Positions 26,204 to 36,684 of a stretch of DNA of 64,000 nt are shown one piece after another. The translations under genes and the position numbers were made by a program. This DNA comes from Marinicauda algicola. GTDB lineage: Bacteria; Pseudomonadota; Alphaproteobacteria; Caulobacterales; Maricaulaceae. Below the pieces are notes generated by a model. The model was not told the origin of the DNA and did no database searches. It worked only from the letters and a program-made list of their open reading frames with translations. Positions within the stretch are counted from its first letter, which is position 1; each line of letters starts with the position of its first letter. The DNA is taken from positions 744,001-808,000 of the forward strand of contig NZ_CP071057.1 in assembly GCF_017161425.1 (NCBI RefSeq), read 5' to 3'.

Positions 26204-28300
26204 ATGGCCTATCTGATTGTTTTCGGCCCGCTCCTCGGCGCAGTCATCGCCGGCCTGTTCCAGAAGCAGATCGGCGACCGTGCCGCGATGACCATCACGA
26301 CGGGTCTTCTGATCCTGTCGGCGATCCTCTCCGTCTTCGTCTTCTTCGACGTGGCGGTGGGCGGCAATGCGCGCACCATCGAGATCGCGCGCTGGATGGC
26401 GGTCGGCAGTTTCGAGGTGAACTGGGCGATCAAGCTGGACACGCTGTCGGCGGTCATGCTGGTCGTGGTCACCAGCGTCTCCTCGCTCGTGCACGTCTAT
26501 TCCTGGGGCTACATGTCCCACGATCCGCACCGGGCGCGCTTCTTCTCCTACCTGTCGCTCTTCACCTTCGCCATGCTCTCGCTGGTGACGGCGGACAACT
26601 TCATCCAGATGTTCTTCGGCTGGGAGGGCGTCGGTCTCGCCTCCTACCTGCTGATCGGCTTCTGGTACAAGAAGGAGAGCGCGAACGCCGCGGCCATCAA
26701 GGCCTTCGTGACCAACCGCGTCGGCGATTTCGGCTTCGCGCTCGGCATCATGGCGGTGTTCTTCGTGTTCGGCTCGGTGCAGTTCGACGAGGTGTTCGCC
26801 GCCGTGCCCGGCGCCGCGGAGCGCTCTCTGACCTTCCTCGGGATGACCTTCCCGGCGCTGGAACTGATCGCCTTCCTTCTCTTCATCGGCGCGATGGGCA
26901 AGTCGGCCCAGTTCTTCCTCCACGTCTGGCTTCCCGACGCGATGGAGGGCCCCACGCCGGTGTCCGCGCTGATCCACGCCGCGACCATGGTGACCGCGGG
27001 CGTGTTCCTGGTCTGCCGCGCCTATCCGATCTACGAACTTGCCGAGGCGACCTCGGCCTTCATCACCGTGATCGGGGCGGTCACCGCGCTGTTCGCCGCG
27101 ACGGTGGGGCTGGCACAGAACGACATCAAGCGTGTCATCGCCTATTCGACCTGTTCCCAGCTCGGCTACATGTTCTTCGCCGCGGGCCTGGGACTGTTCT
27201 CCGCCGCGATGTTCCACCTGTTCACGCACGCCTTCTTCAAGGCGCTGCTCTTCCTCGGCGCGGGGTCGGTCATCCACGGCCTGCACGACGAGCAGGACAT
27301 GCGCAAGATGGGCGGGACGCGCCACGTGCTGCCCTATACCTGGCTGCTGATGATCATCGGCACGCTCGCCCTGACCGGCGTCGGCATCCCGCTGCTCGGC
27401 ATCGGCTTTGCCGGCTTCTATTCCAAGGACATGATCATCGAGGAAGCCTTCATGATGGGCATGGAGGGCGTGCCCTTCGGCATGCTCGCCTTCTGGATCG
27501 GGGTCACGGCGGCCGGCCTGACGAGCTTCTATTCCTGGCGCCTCATCTTCATGACCTTCCACGGCAAGTACCGGGGCGACGAGGAAACCCTCAAGCACGC
27601 CCACGATTCCCCGCCGGTCATGCTGATCCCGCTGATCCTGCTCGCGGTCGGGGCGCTGTTCGCCGGGGCGGTCTTCAAGTCAGACTTCGTGGGCAAGGGC
27701 GCGCTCACCTTCTGGGGCGACTCCCTGCCGGCGGGCCCCTATGCCGAATACAATTACGGCGAGAGTTATAGCGAGGAGCCGGGCGAGCCGCTGGTCTCCA
27801 ACGCCGCGGGCCAGGAGGAGCATGTCGACGCGCATGCCGTGGCCGAAGGCGAGGGCGAGTACCACGCCGGCGAAGGTGAGCATGCCGGGGAGCACGCCGG
27901 CCACCATCCGCCGGTCTGGGTTCTGTTCACGCCGGTCGGCGTGACGCTGCTGGGCTTCCTGCTGGCGGTCTGGTTCTACCTGATGCGCCCGGAACTGCCG
28001 GGCCGGATCGCGGCGCGCGGCGGGCCGGTGCACGCCTTCCTGTCGAACAAGTGGTATTTCGACGAGATCTATCATTTCGTCTTCGTTCGCGGCGCGCGCG
28101 GGCTCGGCGATCTGTTCTGGAAGGTCGGCGACGTGAAGATCATCGACGGCCTCGGGCCGAACGGGATCGCGCGTACGGTGATGGCCGGCGCGAAGCGGAT
28201 TTCCCGCGTGCAGACCGGCTATCTCTACCACTACGCCTTCGTGATGCTGATCGGGGTCCTCGGCCTGACCCTGTGGCTGGTTTTCCGAGCCGGGGTGTAA
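26204..28300 (+). CDS. nuoL: NADH-quinone oxidoreductase subunit L (antiporter-like)
   Basis: 698 residues, with about 16 membrane helices and the long lateral helix at the C-terminal end. Typical signatures are FFGWEGVGLASYLLIGFWY, LPDAMEGPTPVSALIHAATMVTAG (core PDAMEGPTPVSALIHAATMV) and QNDIKRVIAYSTCSQLGYM. A low-complexity His/Glu/Gly segment at about residues 535-567 (GEGEYHAGEGEHAGEHAGHH) interrupts the loop before the lateral helix. It is one of three proton-pumping Mrp-like subunits. Confidence 0.98.
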   Translation: MAYLIVFGPLLGAVIAGLFQKQIGDRAAMTITTGLLILSAILSVFVFFDVAVGGNARTIEIARWMAVGSFEVNWAIKLDTLSAVMLVVVTSVSSLVHVYSWGYMSHDPHRARFFSYLSLFTFAMLSLVTADNFIQMFFGWEGVGLASYLLIGFWYKKESANAAAIKAFVTNRVGDFGFALGIMAVFFVFGSVQFDEVFAAVPGAAERSLTFLGMTFPALELIAFLLFIGAMGKSAQFFLHVWLPDAMEGPTPVSALIHAATMVTAGVFLVCRAYPIYELAEATSAFITVIGAVTALFAATVGLAQNDIKRVIAYSTCSQLGYMFFAAGLGLFSAAMFHLFTHAFFKALLFLGAGSVIHGLHDEQDMRKMGGTRHVLPYTWLLMIIGTLALTGVGIPLLGIGFAGFYSKDMIIEEAFMMGMEGVPFGMLAFWIGVTAAGLTSFYSWRLIFMTFHGKYRGDEETLKHAHDSPPVMLIPLILLAVGALFAGAVFKSDFVGKGALTFWGDSLPAGPYAEYNYGESYSEEPGEPLVSNAAGQEEHVDAHAVAEGEGEYHAGEGEHAGEHAGHHPPVWVLFTPVGVTLLGFLLAVWFYLMRPELPGRIAARGGPVHAFLSNKWYFDEIYHFVFVRGARGLGDLFWKVGDVKIIDGLGPNGIARTVMAGAKRISRVQTGYLYHYAFVMLIGVLGLTLWLVFRAGV

Positions 28301-28306
28301 AGTCTA

Positions 28307-29818
28307 ATGCTGGGTCAGCTTCCCATCCTCTCCACGATCACCTTCCTGCCGGCGCTCGGTGCGATCGCCATCCTGGTGCTGCGCGGCCTGATGCGCAGCG
28401 AGGACACCGGCGCGATGGAGCGCAACGCCAAGGGCGTGGCGCTGTTCGTGACGCTGTTCGTGCTCGCGCTCACGATCCTGCTGATGTTCGAGTTCGACAC
28501 CGGCGTCGCGGGCTTCCAGTTCGTCGAGAACGCCGCCTGGCTGTCCCAGGTCGGCATCTCCTACAAGATGGGCGTGGACGGGCTGTCCATCCTGTTCGTG
28601 CTCCTGACCGCCTTCCTGATGCCGATCTGCATCCTGGCGAGCTGGAACATCGAGAAGCGCGTCGCCGAGTACATGGCCGCCTTCCTGCTCCTGGAGACGC
28701 TGGTCATCGGCATCTTCTGCGCGCTGGACCTGATCCTGTTCTACATCTTCTTCGAAGGCTCGCTCATCCCGATGTTCCTGATCATCGGGGTGTGGGGCGG
28801 ACAGAACCGGATCTACGCCGCGTTCAAGTTCTTCCTCTACACCTTCGCCGGCTCGGTGCTCATGCTGATCGCGATGATCTTCATGTATGCCCAGGCCGGG
28901 ACGACGGACATCGCCCAGCTCCTGCAGACCGAGTTCGGGCGCACCGCGCAGATCTGGATGTGGCTCGCCTTCTTCGCCTCGTTCGCGGTGAAGATGCCGA
29001 TGTGGCCGGTCCACACCTGGCTGCCCGACGCGCACGTGCAGGCGCCGACGGCAGGCTCGGTGATCCTGGCGGGCATCCTGCTGAAGCTCGGCGGCTACGG
29101 CTTCCTGCGCTTCTCGCTGCCGATGTTCCCCGATGCGAGCGCCTATTTCGCGCCGCTGGTCTTCGTCCTGTCGGTGGTCGCGATCGTCTACACCTCGCTC
29201 GTCGCCTTCCGGCAGACCGACATCAAGAAGCTCATCGCCTACTCCTCGGTGGCGCACATGGGCTATGTCACGATCGGCCTGTTCACGATGACCGAGCTCG
29301 GCGTGCAGGGCGCGATCTACCAGATGTTCTCCCACGGCATCATTTCCGGCGCGCTCTTCCTGTGCGTCGGGGTGATCTACGACCGCTTCCACACGCGCGA
29401 TATCGGCTTCTACGGCGGTCTCGTGCACAAGATGCCGGTCTATGCCGCCCTGTTCGGCCTGTTCGCCATGGCGAATGTCGGCCTGCCGGGCACCTCCGGC
29501 TTCATCGGCGAGATCATGACCATGACCGGCGCCTTCATGGTCGCGCCCTGGGTGGCGGCCGGGGCCGCGCTCGGCGTGATCGGGTCGGCGATGTACATGC
29601 TGACGATGTACAAGAAGGTCGTGTTCGGGGAGATGACCAACACCAAGCTGGAAACGGCCACAGATCTCAACGGCCGCGAGTGGATCAATCTCGGCGTCCT
29701 CGCCGTGCTCGCGGTCTATCTCGGCTTCGTCACGACGCCGATCACCCAGACGACCGAGGCGTCGGTGAACGCGCTGATCAACCAGTACCAGGCCGCGATC
29801 GCCGCGCCGGCCCAGTAG
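28307..29818 (+). CDS. nuoM: NADH-quinone oxidoreductase subunit M (antiporter-like)
   Basis: 503 residues, about 14 membrane helices. Signatures: [41 protein letters not shown] and [18 protein letters not shown]. It contains the conserved Glu and Lys of the proton channel within these helices. Six bp follow nuoL and 25 bp precede nuoN. Confidence 0.98.
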   Translation: MLGQLPILSTITFLPALGAIAILVLRGLMRSEDTGAMERNAKGVALFVTLFVLALTILLMFEFDTGVAGFQFVENAAWLSQVGISYKMGVDGLSILFVLLTAFLMPICILASWNIEKRVAEYMAAFLLLETLVIGIFCALDLILFYIFFEGSLIPMFLIIGVWGGQNRIYAAFKFFLYTFAGSVLMLIAMIFMYAQAGTTDIAQLLQTEFGRTAQIWMWLAFFASFAVKMPMWPVHTWLPDAHVQAPTAGSVILAGILLKLGGYGFLRFSLPMFPDASAYFAPLVFVLSVVAIVYTSLVAFRQTDIKKLIAYSSVAHMGYVTIGLFTMTELGVQGAIYQMFSHGIISGALFLCVGVIYDRFHTRDIGFYGGLVHKMPVYAALFGLFAMANVGLPGTSGFIGEIMTMTGAFMVAPWVAAGAALGVIGSAMYMLTMYKKVVFGEMTNTKLETATDLNGREWINLGVLAVLAVYLGFVTTPITQTTEASVNALINQYQAAIAAPAQ

Positions 29819-29843
29819 GGCTCACTTCAGGGACCAGGATGTC

Positions 29844-31301
29844 ATGACCGCGCAGCAGCTTCTTGCCGATCTCCATCTGATGACGCCCGAGCTGATCCTG
29901 GCGATCGGCGCGATGGCGCTCCTGATGGTCGGCGTGTTCCGGGGCAAGGACGATCTGGCGGCCTCGCGCCTCGTGACCTGGCTCGCGCTCGGCCTGCTCG
30001 CCGCCGCTCTCGTCGCGGCGGTGACCCTCGCGCCGGGCGCCGAACAGACGGCGTTCGCCGGTGCCTTCGTCCACGACAGCTTCGCGCTCTACGCCAAGGC
30101 CGCGGTCTATCTTGCCGCGATCGCGGCACTGCTGCTGGCGAAGGCCTATCTGGAAACCGAGAAGCTCGCGCGCTTCGAATACCCGGTGCTCGTCATCCTC
30201 GCGGTCACCGGCATGTCGCTGATGGTGTCGGCGAACGACCTCATCACGCTCTATCTCGGCCTCGAGCTGCAATCGCTCTCGCTCTACATCCTCGCGGCCT
30301 TCAACCGCGACAGCCAGCGCGCTTCCGAAGCGGGCCTGAAATACTTCGTGCTCGGCGCGCTCTCCTCCGGCCTGCTGCTCTACGGCGCCTCGCTGGTCTA
30401 CGGCTTTGCCGGAGGCACGACGTTCGAGGCGATCGCGCTCGCCGCGCAGTCCGACGCCAATGCGCTCGGGCTCGTCTTCGGCCTCGTGTTCCTGCTCTCC
30501 GGGCTCGCCTTCAAGATCTCCGCCGCGCCCTTCCACATGTGGACCCCGGACGTCTACGAGGGCGCGCCGACGCCGGTCGCGGCCTTCTTTGCCACCGCGC
30601 CCAAGCTCGCCGCCATGGCGCTCGTTGCGCGCGTGCTGACCGAGCCGTTCGGCGCGATGATCGACCAGTGGCAGCAGGTGGTGATCGTGCTCGCCATCCT
30701 GTCGATGGGGATCGGCGCGTTCGGCGCGCTGATGCAGTCCAACATCAAGCGCCTGATGGCCTATTCCTCCATCGCCAACGTCGGTTACGCGCTGGTCGGC
30801 CTGGCGGCGGGCACGCAGACCGCGCTCTGGGCGGTGCTGCTCTACATGACGCTCTATGTCGTCGGCGTGGCCGGCACGTTCGGGGTGATCCTGTCCATGC
30901 GCCGCAGTGAGGGCATGGTGGAGCGCCTGGAGGATCTCTCCGGGCTCGCCCAGACCCGCCCGGGCCTCGGCCTCGCCATCACCGGCCTTCTCCTGTCGGT
31001 CGGCGGCATGCCCTTCCTGGTCGGCTTCTTCGGCAAGCTCTTCGTGTTCTATGCCGCGGTCGAGGCCGGCCTCATCTGGCTGGCGGTCGTGGGCGCGCTC
31101 TTCTCGGTGGTGTCGATTTCCTACTATCTCGCCATCCTGAAGCGGGTCTGGTTCGACGAGCCGCGCGGCGAGTTCCTCCCGGCACCGGCCGGGGTGATGA
31201 TCGTCACGCGCGTCGCGGGCCTCGCAACGGTCGCCCTGTTGCCCTTCGTGGCGCTGCTCTTCGCCCAGGTGATCCGCGCCGGGGGCGCCCTTGGCGGATA
31301 G
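29844..31301 (+). CDS. nuoN: NADH-quinone oxidoreductase subunit N (antiporter-like)
   Basis: 485 residues, about 14 membrane helices, third antiporter-like subunit. Signatures: LITLYLGLELQSLSLYILAAF, FKISAAPFHMWTPDVYEGAPT and QSNIKRLMAYSSIANVGYAL. It is the last structural gene of complex I. Its 3' end overlaps the likely TTG start of birA by 11 bp, so the downstream genes are probably in the same transcript. Confidence 0.98.
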   Translation: MTAQQLLADLHLMTPELILAIGAMALLMVGVFRGKDDLAASRLVTWLALGLLAAALVAAVTLAPGAEQTAFAGAFVHDSFALYAKAAVYLAAIAALLLAKAYLETEKLARFEYPVLVILAVTGMSLMVSANDLITLYLGLELQSLSLYILAAFNRDSQRASEAGLKYFVLGALSSGLLLYGASLVYGFAGGTTFEAIALAAQSDANALGLVFGLVFLLSGLAFKISAAPFHMWTPDVYEGAPTPVAAFFATAPKLAAMALVARVLTEPFGAMIDQWQQVVIVLAILSMGIGAFGALMQSNIKRLMAYSSIANVGYALVGLAAGTQTALWAVLLYMTLYVVGVAGTFGVILSMRRSEGMVERLEDLSGLAQTRPGLGLAITGLLLSVGGMPFLVGFFGKLFVFYAAVEAGLIWLAVVGALFSVVSISYYLAILKRVWFDEPRGEFLPAPAGVMIVTRVAGLATVALLPFVALLFAQVIRAGGALGG

Positions 31302-32031
31302 CGTGCGCGTCGAGCACCTTGCCGAGACCGATTCCACGAACGAGGAGGCGCGCCGCCGCGCGCTCGCCGGCGAGCGCGGGCCGGTGTGGATCCGCGCCGA
31401 CGCGCAGACCTCGGGCCGCGGACGGCGCGGGAGGGCCTGGATCAGCGCGAACGGCAATCTCTTCGCGACCGGGCTCTTCACGCTAGACACAGGCGCGGCG
31501 AACGCCGCCCAGCTCTCCTTCGCCGCCGCGCTCGCCGTCGCCGAAGTCGCGCGCGAGGCCGGCATCGACCCCGCCCTCGTCAGCCTGAAATGGCCCAACG
31601 ACGTGCTGATCGCGGGCCGCAAATGCGCCGGCATCCTGCTCGAGTCCGGCCAGCGGCCCGGCGGCGGCCTCTGGCTCGCCGTCGGCGTCGGCATCAATCT
31701 CGCCCACCATCCCGAGGACAGCGAACGCCCGGCGACTGATTTTTCCGCCCATGGCGGCGCGCTTTCGCCCGGGCGTGCGGTCGAGGTGCTGGCGCGCAGT
31801 TTCGAGGCCTGGCTCAATCGCTGGCGCGATCACGGCTTCGCCCCGGTGCGCGATGCCTGGCTCGCGCGCGCGCACGGGCTCGGCGAGCGCTGCACGGTCC
31901 GGCTCGACACCGAGACCGTGGAAGGGGTGTTCGCCGATCTCATGGCCGACGGCACGCTCCGACTCGATTTGGCCGACGGCACGAGACGGTTTATCTCCGC
32001 AGGCGATGTGTTCTTCCCGTCGGCGCGCTGA
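31291..32031 (+). CDS. birA: Biotin--[acetyl-CoA-carboxylase] ligase
   Basis: 246 residues from TTG 31291 inside the nuoN end; GTG 31303 is an alternative start four codons later. The biotin-adenylate loop appears as GRGRRGRAWISANGNLF (residues about 45-61), with DSTNEEARRRA before it and LKWPNDVLIAGRKCAGILLE after it. The N-terminal helix-turn-helix of E. coli BirA is absent, so this is a monofunctional group I ligase that loads biotin onto AccB. The gene follows complex I in many alphaproteobacteria. Confidence 0.93.
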   Translation: MADSVRVEHLAETDSTNEEARRRALAGERGPVWIRADAQTSGRGRRGRAWISANGNLFATGLFTLDTGAANAAQLSFAAALAVAEVAREAGIDPALVSLKWPNDVLIAGRKCAGILLESGQRPGGGLWLAVGVGINLAHHPEDSERPATDFSAHGGALSPGRAVEVLARSFEAWLNRWRDHGFAPVRDAWLARAHGLGERCTVRLDTETVEGVFADLMADGTLRLDLADGTRRFISAGDVFFPSAR

Positions 32032-32052
32032 CGGGTCAGGGGAGGGCGGGCC

Positions 32053-32823
32053 ATGCTGCTGGCCATCGACGAAGGCAACACCAACACGCTCTTCGCCGTC
32101 CATGACGGCAAGGGCTGGATCGCGCAGTGGCGTACCGCGACGCACACCACGCGCACCGCCGACGAGTACGCGGTCTGGCTCTCGGCCCTGCTGAAGATGG
32201 AGAAGCTCGCGCTCTCCGATCTCACCGACTGCATCATATCCTCGGTGGTGCCGCAGTCGCTCTTCAACCTGAGAAACCTGTCGCGGCGCTATATCGGGGT
32301 GCAGCCCCTGGTCATCGGCGAGCCGGGAGTCGAGCTCGGCGTCGAGGTGCGCATCGACAAGCCCTCCGAAGCGGGCGCGGACCGCCTGGTAAACGCCGTG
32401 GGCTGCCGGATAAAGTACGATGGTGCCCTGATAATCGTCGATTCCGGTACGGCAACGACCTTCGACGTCGTCTCCGCCGACGGCGCCTTCGAGGGCGGCA
32501 TCATCGCGCCGGGCATCAATCTCTCGATGCAGGCCCTGCACACGGCCGCCGCCCAGCTTCCCCGCATCGCCATCGAGCGTCCTGTGCGCGTGATCGGGAA
32601 AAATACAGTGGGCGCCATGAAATCCGGGGTGTTCTGGGGCTATATCGATCTCATAGACGGGCTCGTGACCCGGATTCGCGAGGAGTATGGCGAGCCCATG
32701 ACCGTGATCGGAACCGGGGGCGTGGCTTCCCTGTTCGAGGGCGCGTCGAGGACGATCGAGCATTACGACCCGGACGTGACCATTCGCGGTCTCCACGAGA
32801 TCTGGAATCGCAACAGAGGCTGA
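32053..32823 (+). CDS. coaX: Type III pantothenate kinase
   Basis: 256 residues. [18 protein letters not shown] at the N-terminus is the ATP-binding phosphate loop (Asp-x-Gly-Asn-Thr). [10 protein letters not shown] and [27 protein letters not shown] (core [11 protein letters not shown] and GGIIAPGI) are the other ASKHA signatures. It phosphorylates pantothenate, the first step to CoA, and is not feedback-inhibited by CoA as a family property. It starts 21 bp after birA and ends 4 bp before rnj. Confidence 0.96.
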   Translation: MLLAIDEGNTNTLFAVHDGKGWIAQWRTATHTTRTADEYAVWLSALLKMEKLALSDLTDCIISSVVPQSLFNLRNLSRRYIGVQPLVIGEPGVELGVEVRIDKPSEAGADRLVNAVGCRIKYDGALIIVDSGTATTFDVVSADGAFEGGIIAPGINLSMQALHTAAAQLPRIAIERPVRVIGKNTVGAMKSGVFWGYIDLIDGLVTRIREEYGEPMTVIGTGGVASLFEGASRTIEHYDPDVTIRGLHEIWNRNRG

Positions 32824-32827
32824 CTTC

Positions 32828-34501
32828 GTGACGGCGGACAAAGACGCCCTTTATTTCGTGCCCCTCGGCGGGGCGGAAGAAATCGGGATGAACCTGAATT
32901 GCTACGGCTATGGGCCGGAGCACGACCGCAAATGGCTCATCGTCGATTTCGGCGTGACCTTCGGCGATCTCTCCACGCCGGGCATCGACGTCATCCTGCC
33001 CGACCCCAGCTTCATCGAGGACCAGCGCCACAATCTCCTGGGGATCGTGCTCACCCATGGCCACGAGGACCACATGGGCGCGGTCGCCTACATGTGGGAG
33101 CGCCTGCGCTGCCCGATCTACGCGACGCCCTTCACCGCCTGGCTGATGCGCGACCGGCTGGCCGAGCGCGGCCTCCTGGACGAGGCGAAGGTGCACGAGA
33201 TCGGTCTGTCGAGCCGGCTCGACATCGGCCCGTTCGATCTGCAGCTGATCACGCTGACGCACTCCATCCCGGAGCCTAACGGGCTGGCGATCCGCACGCC
33301 TGCGGGCCTCGTCCTGCATACCGGGGACTGGAAGATCGATCCGGACCCGCTGCTCGGCAAGACCACCGACGTGAAGGCCATCGAGGCCCTCGCCGAGGAA
33401 GGCGTGATGGCGATGGTGTGCGATTCCACCAATGTCTTCACGGAGGGCGAGTCCGGTTCGGAGTCCGATGTCCGCGACAACCTGGTCAAGCTCGTCGGCG
33501 AGCAGAAGGGCCGCGTCGCGATCGCCGCCTTCGCCTCCAACGTGGCGCGCCTGCAGACCGCGATCGAGGCGGCCGAGGCGAACGGGCGCCGGGTATGCCT
33601 CGTCGGCCGGTCCATGCACCGCATGACGGCGGCGGCGAAGGCGGTCGGCATGCTGGCCAACGCCAGGCCCTTCGTGGAGGAGGAAGAGGCCGGCTATTTC
33701 CCGGAGAACAAGATCCTCTACCTGTGCACCGGCAGCCAGGGCGAGCCGCGCGCCGCCCTTTCGCGGATCGCCGAGAACACCCATCGCAACGTGGTGCTGG
33801 GCTCAGGCGACACCGTGATCTTTTCCTCGCGCATCATTCCCGGCAACGAGCGGGGCATTTTCGAACTGATGAACAAGCTCGCTGACCGCGGCGTGAAGCT
33901 CATCACCGAGAAGGAGCGCCACGTGCACGTCTCCGGCCATCCCTGCCGCGGCGAGCTGAAGCAGATGTACGAATGGGCGCGCCCGACGGTGGCGATCCCG
34001 GTCCACGGCGAGCGCCGCCATCTGCTCGAGCATGCCGAGTTCGCCAAGTCCCTGCAGGTGCCCTATGCGGTCGTGCCGCACAATGGCGCTGTGGTGCGCA
34101 TCACCAGGGACGGGGCCGAGATCGTCGACGAGGCGCCCTCGGGGCGACTCTATCTGGACGGCAACATGCTGGTCGATGCCGAGGGTGACGCCATGCGCGA
34201 ACGGCGCAAGCTCGCCCATACCGGCATGGTCGCGCTGTCGCTCAGCGTCGATGCCAAGGGCCATCTTCTCGCCGGCCCGGACATTCGCGGCGTCGGCCTG
34301 CCCGAGACCGAGACCTATCCGATCGACGATTTCCTGGACGATCTCGCCGACGCGGCGGAAAACGCCTTCGACGGGCTCGGCAAGAAGGACCGCAAGGATC
34401 CCGAGGCCATCGAGGAGGCGCTGCGCCGCGCCGTGCGCCGCGAGGCCGACCGCATCTGGGGGAAGAAGCCCGTGGTCGAGGTGATGGTCCTGGCGGGATA
34501 G
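32828..34501 (+). CDS. rnj: Ribonuclease J
   Basis: 557 residues, GTG start at 32828. The metallo-beta-lactamase signature is LTHGHEDHMGAV (HxHxDH), followed by a beta-CASP domain (GSQGEPRAALSRIA; VHVSGHPCRGELKQMYEW) and a C-terminal domain. It is a 5'-3' exonuclease and endonuclease in mRNA turnover and rRNA maturation. Its place after coaX and before the methylmalonyl-CoA epimerase gene is conserved in alphaproteobacteria. Confidence 0.96.
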   Translation: MTADKDALYFVPLGGAEEIGMNLNCYGYGPEHDRKWLIVDFGVTFGDLSTPGIDVILPDPSFIEDQRHNLLGIVLTHGHEDHMGAVAYMWERLRCPIYATPFTAWLMRDRLAERGLLDEAKVHEIGLSSRLDIGPFDLQLITLTHSIPEPNGLAIRTPAGLVLHTGDWKIDPDPLLGKTTDVKAIEALAEEGVMAMVCDSTNVFTEGESGSESDVRDNLVKLVGEQKGRVAIAAFASNVARLQTAIEAAEANGRRVCLVGRSMHRMTAAAKAVGMLANARPFVEEEEAGYFPENKILYLCTGSQGEPRAALSRIAENTHRNVVLGSGDTVIFSSRIIPGNERGIFELMNKLADRGVKLITEKERHVHVSGHPCRGELKQMYEWARPTVAIPVHGERRHLLEHAEFAKSLQVPYAVVPHNGAVVRITRDGAEIVDEAPSGRLYLDGNMLVDAEGDAMRERRKLAHTGMVALSLSVDAKGHLLAGPDIRGVGLPETETYPIDDFLDDLADAAENAFDGLGKKDRKDPEAIEEALRRAVRREADRIWGKKPVVEVMVLAG

Positions 34502-34511
34502 GGAGAGGGAC

Positions 34512-34937
34512 ATGAAGATCGGACGACTGAACCATGTCGGCGTCGCCACCCCCGATGTCGAGGCCGCGGCGAAGGGCTATGCCGACCTCTACGGCGCGAC
34601 CGACGCGACGCCGGCGAAGGCCTTCCCGAAACTCGGCGTGAAGGTGATCTTCGTCTCCGTGCCGAACATGCAGATCGAGCTGATCGAGCCGCTGGGCGAG
34701 GACAGCCCGATCCACAAATTCCTCGAGAAGAACCCCAAGGGCGGCCAGCACCACATGTGCTTCGAGGTGCCCGACATCATCGAGGCGCGCGATGCGATGC
34801 GCGCGCGCGGCGCCACTGTCCTGGGTACCGGCGAGCCCTATATCGGCGCGCACGGCGTGCCGGTCATCTTCGTGCACCCGAAGGACACGGGGGGCGTGCT
34901 CGTCGAGCTGATGCAGGAACCGGGAGGTGGCCATTGA
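34512..34937 (+). CDS. mce: Methylmalonyl-CoA epimerase
   Basis: 141 residues of the glyoxalase/VOC fold. LNHVGVATPDVEAA supplies the first metal His, QHHMCFEVPDI another and VLVELMQ the Glu. It interconverts (S)- and (R)-methylmalonyl-CoA in the propionyl-CoA to succinyl-CoA pathway. The metal-ligand pattern and length fit the epimerase rather than lactoylglutathione lyase. Its stop overlaps the start of the DUF1467 gene. Confidence 0.93.
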   Translation: MKIGRLNHVGVATPDVEAAAKGYADLYGATDATPAKAFPKLGVKVIFVSVPNMQIELIEPLGEDSPIHKFLEKNPKGGQHHMCFEVPDIIEARDAMRARGATVLGTGEPYIGAHGVPVIFVHPKDTGGVLVELMQEPGGGH

Positions 34938-35290
34938 GCTGGCGCATCGTCCAGATCGCGCTCGTCGCGCTCGCCGCGGCGCTGTGGATCGCCCAGCTGT
35001 TCGTGCGCAATGACGGGGTCGGCTTCGTCTCCGGCCTCGTGGTCTATCTCATCGCCTGGTGGACGGTGCTGTTCACCATCCTGCCGCGGGGCGTGCAGGG
35101 CCAGTACGAGACCGGCGAGATCGTGGAGGGCTCCGAGCCCGGCGCGCCGGCCGATCCGCGCCTGAAGGAGAAGGCCTGGCTCACCACGGTCGTCACCGCC
35201 GCCTTCTGGCTCGTCTATTTCGTCGTCGTGGAGTTCGCACTGATCGATCTCGGCGGATTCATGCTGGGCCCGAACGCGGCGCGAGGGTGA
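34934..35290 (+). CDS. DUF1467 family membrane protein
   Basis: 118 residues from TTG 34934, overlapping the epimerase stop by 4 bp, so translation is probably coupled. Two or three membrane helices (about 5-22, 29-49, 78-105) are joined by a loop with WWTVLFTILPRGVQGQYETGE and PGAPADPRLKEKAW, the recognisable DUF1467 pattern. The function is unknown. In related genomes, as I recall, this gene is followed by proS, which is not found here. Confidence 0.85.
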   Translation: MSWRIVQIALVALAAALWIAQLFVRNDGVGFVSGLVVYLIAWWTVLFTILPRGVQGQYETGEIVEGSEPGAPADPRLKEKAWLTTVVTAAFWLVYFVVVEFALIDLGGFMLGPNAARG

Positions 35291-35370
35291 CGAACGCGTC
35301 ACTTGCGGCCCGGCGGTGCGGCCACTAAACGGATTTCGAAGCCAGCCGCGCGCGCGAGGATTCACTGTTC

Positions 35371-36684
35371 ATGGCCGACACCAACTCCCGGACCGGGGCA
35401 GGGCCCTTCAGCGCCGTCGAGTTCATGCTCGCCTTGCGCTATCTGCGCACCAAGCGCGTGCATGGCGGGGTGACGCTGATCTCGGTGATTTCATTCGTCG
35501 GGATCATGCTGGCCGTGGGTGCCCTCATCGCCGTGATGAGCGTGATGAACGGTTTCCGCCACGAACTCCTGAGCCGGCTGCTCGGCGTGCAGGCCCACAT
35601 CTACGTCTACGCTCCCGAAGTGCGCTCCGACGGGCTCGACGACCTCCTGGCCGACATCAATGCGGTGCCCGGCGTGAACTATGCCGGACCGGTGGTGGAA
35701 GGCCAGGGCCTGCTCACGTCCGGGCGGCGCGCCTCCTTCGCGCAGGTCATCGGTGTGCGGCCGGCTGACCTGTCCCGCTTCGCCCTGTTCCAGCGGAGCG
35801 AGGATCGCGAGGCGGTCTATACCCAGGGCAATTTCGCCGGCTCCATCGAAACGTTCGGCGAGGGCCGCCACGGCGGCGACCAGATCATCATCGGCTCGCA
35901 GATCGCCAGCCAGCTCGGCGTCGGGGTGGGCGAGGAGATCCGGCTCATCTCGCCGGAAGGAGCGGCCACGCCCATGGGGACGCTGCCGCGTCAGAAGACC
36001 TACGAGATCGCCGCCGTGGCCTCGGTGGGCATTCATGACGTCGACGCCATCCTCGTGCTTATGCCGATCGAGCAGGCCGAGCTCTTCTTCAACCGCGACG
36101 GGCCGGACCGGATCGAGGTGCGCATCGACAATCCGGGCGAGCCCGACGCCGTGGTCGAACGCATCCGCCAGCTCGTCCCCCAGGGCGTGGTCTTCGACTG
36201 GCGCGAGCAGAACCAGCAATTCTGGGACGCGCTCCAGGTCGAGCGGAACATGATGCGCATCGTCCTGTCCATCATCGTGCTGATCGCGGCGATGAACATC
36301 ATTTCCGGCCTCGTCATGCTGGTGAAGAACAAGAGCCGCGACATCGCCGTGCTGCGCACGATGGGCATGAGCCAGGGCTCGGTCATGCGCATCTTCCTGA
36401 TCGCGGGCGCCGCGCTCGGCGTGCTCGGCACCATCGCCGGGATCGTGCTCGGCATGCTCGCCGTCATCTTCATCGGGCCGATCCAGGATGCGTTCAGCTT
36501 CGTGTTCGGGGTCAATGTGTTCGACCCCAGCGTCTACCGGCTCTACCGCCTGCCGGCGCGCCTGGCGTTCAGCGATGTCGCCTATGCGTCCCTGTTCGCT
36601 TTCCTGGCCTCGCTGCTGGCGACTCTGGCGCCGTCCTGGCGGGCGAGCCGCATCGATCCGGTGGAGGCGCTGCGCTATGAGTGA
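35371..36684 (+). CDS. lolC: Lipoprotein-releasing ABC transporter permease (LolC/E family)
   Basis: 437 residues with the four-helix MacB/LolC topology: one helix near residues 35-60 ([30 protein letters not shown], core [20 protein letters not shown]), a large periplasmic domain, then three helices towards the end. The MNGFRHEL motif and [24 protein letters not shown] (contact with LolD) are typical. A single permease gene suggests a homodimer, as in other alphaproteobacteria. It extracts lipoproteins from the inner membrane for LolA. It overlaps lolD by 8 bp. Confidence 0.95.
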   Translation: MADTNSRTGAGPFSAVEFMLALRYLRTKRVHGGVTLISVISFVGIMLAVGALIAVMSVMNGFRHELLSRLLGVQAHIYVYAPEVRSDGLDDLLADINAVPGVNYAGPVVEGQGLLTSGRRASFAQVIGVRPADLSRFALFQRSEDREAVYTQGNFAGSIETFGEGRHGGDQIIIGSQIASQLGVGVGEEIRLISPEGAATPMGTLPRQKTYEIAAVASVGIHDVDAILVLMPIEQAELFFNRDGPDRIEVRIDNPGEPDAVVERIRQLVPQGVVFDWREQNQQFWDALQVERNMMRIVLSIIVLIAAMNIISGLVMLVKNKSRDIAVLRTMGMSQGSVMRIFLIAGAALGVLGTIAGIVLGMLAVIFIGPIQDAFSFVFGVNVFDPSVYRLYRLPARLAFSDVAYASLFAFLASLLATLAPSWRASRIDPVEALRYE

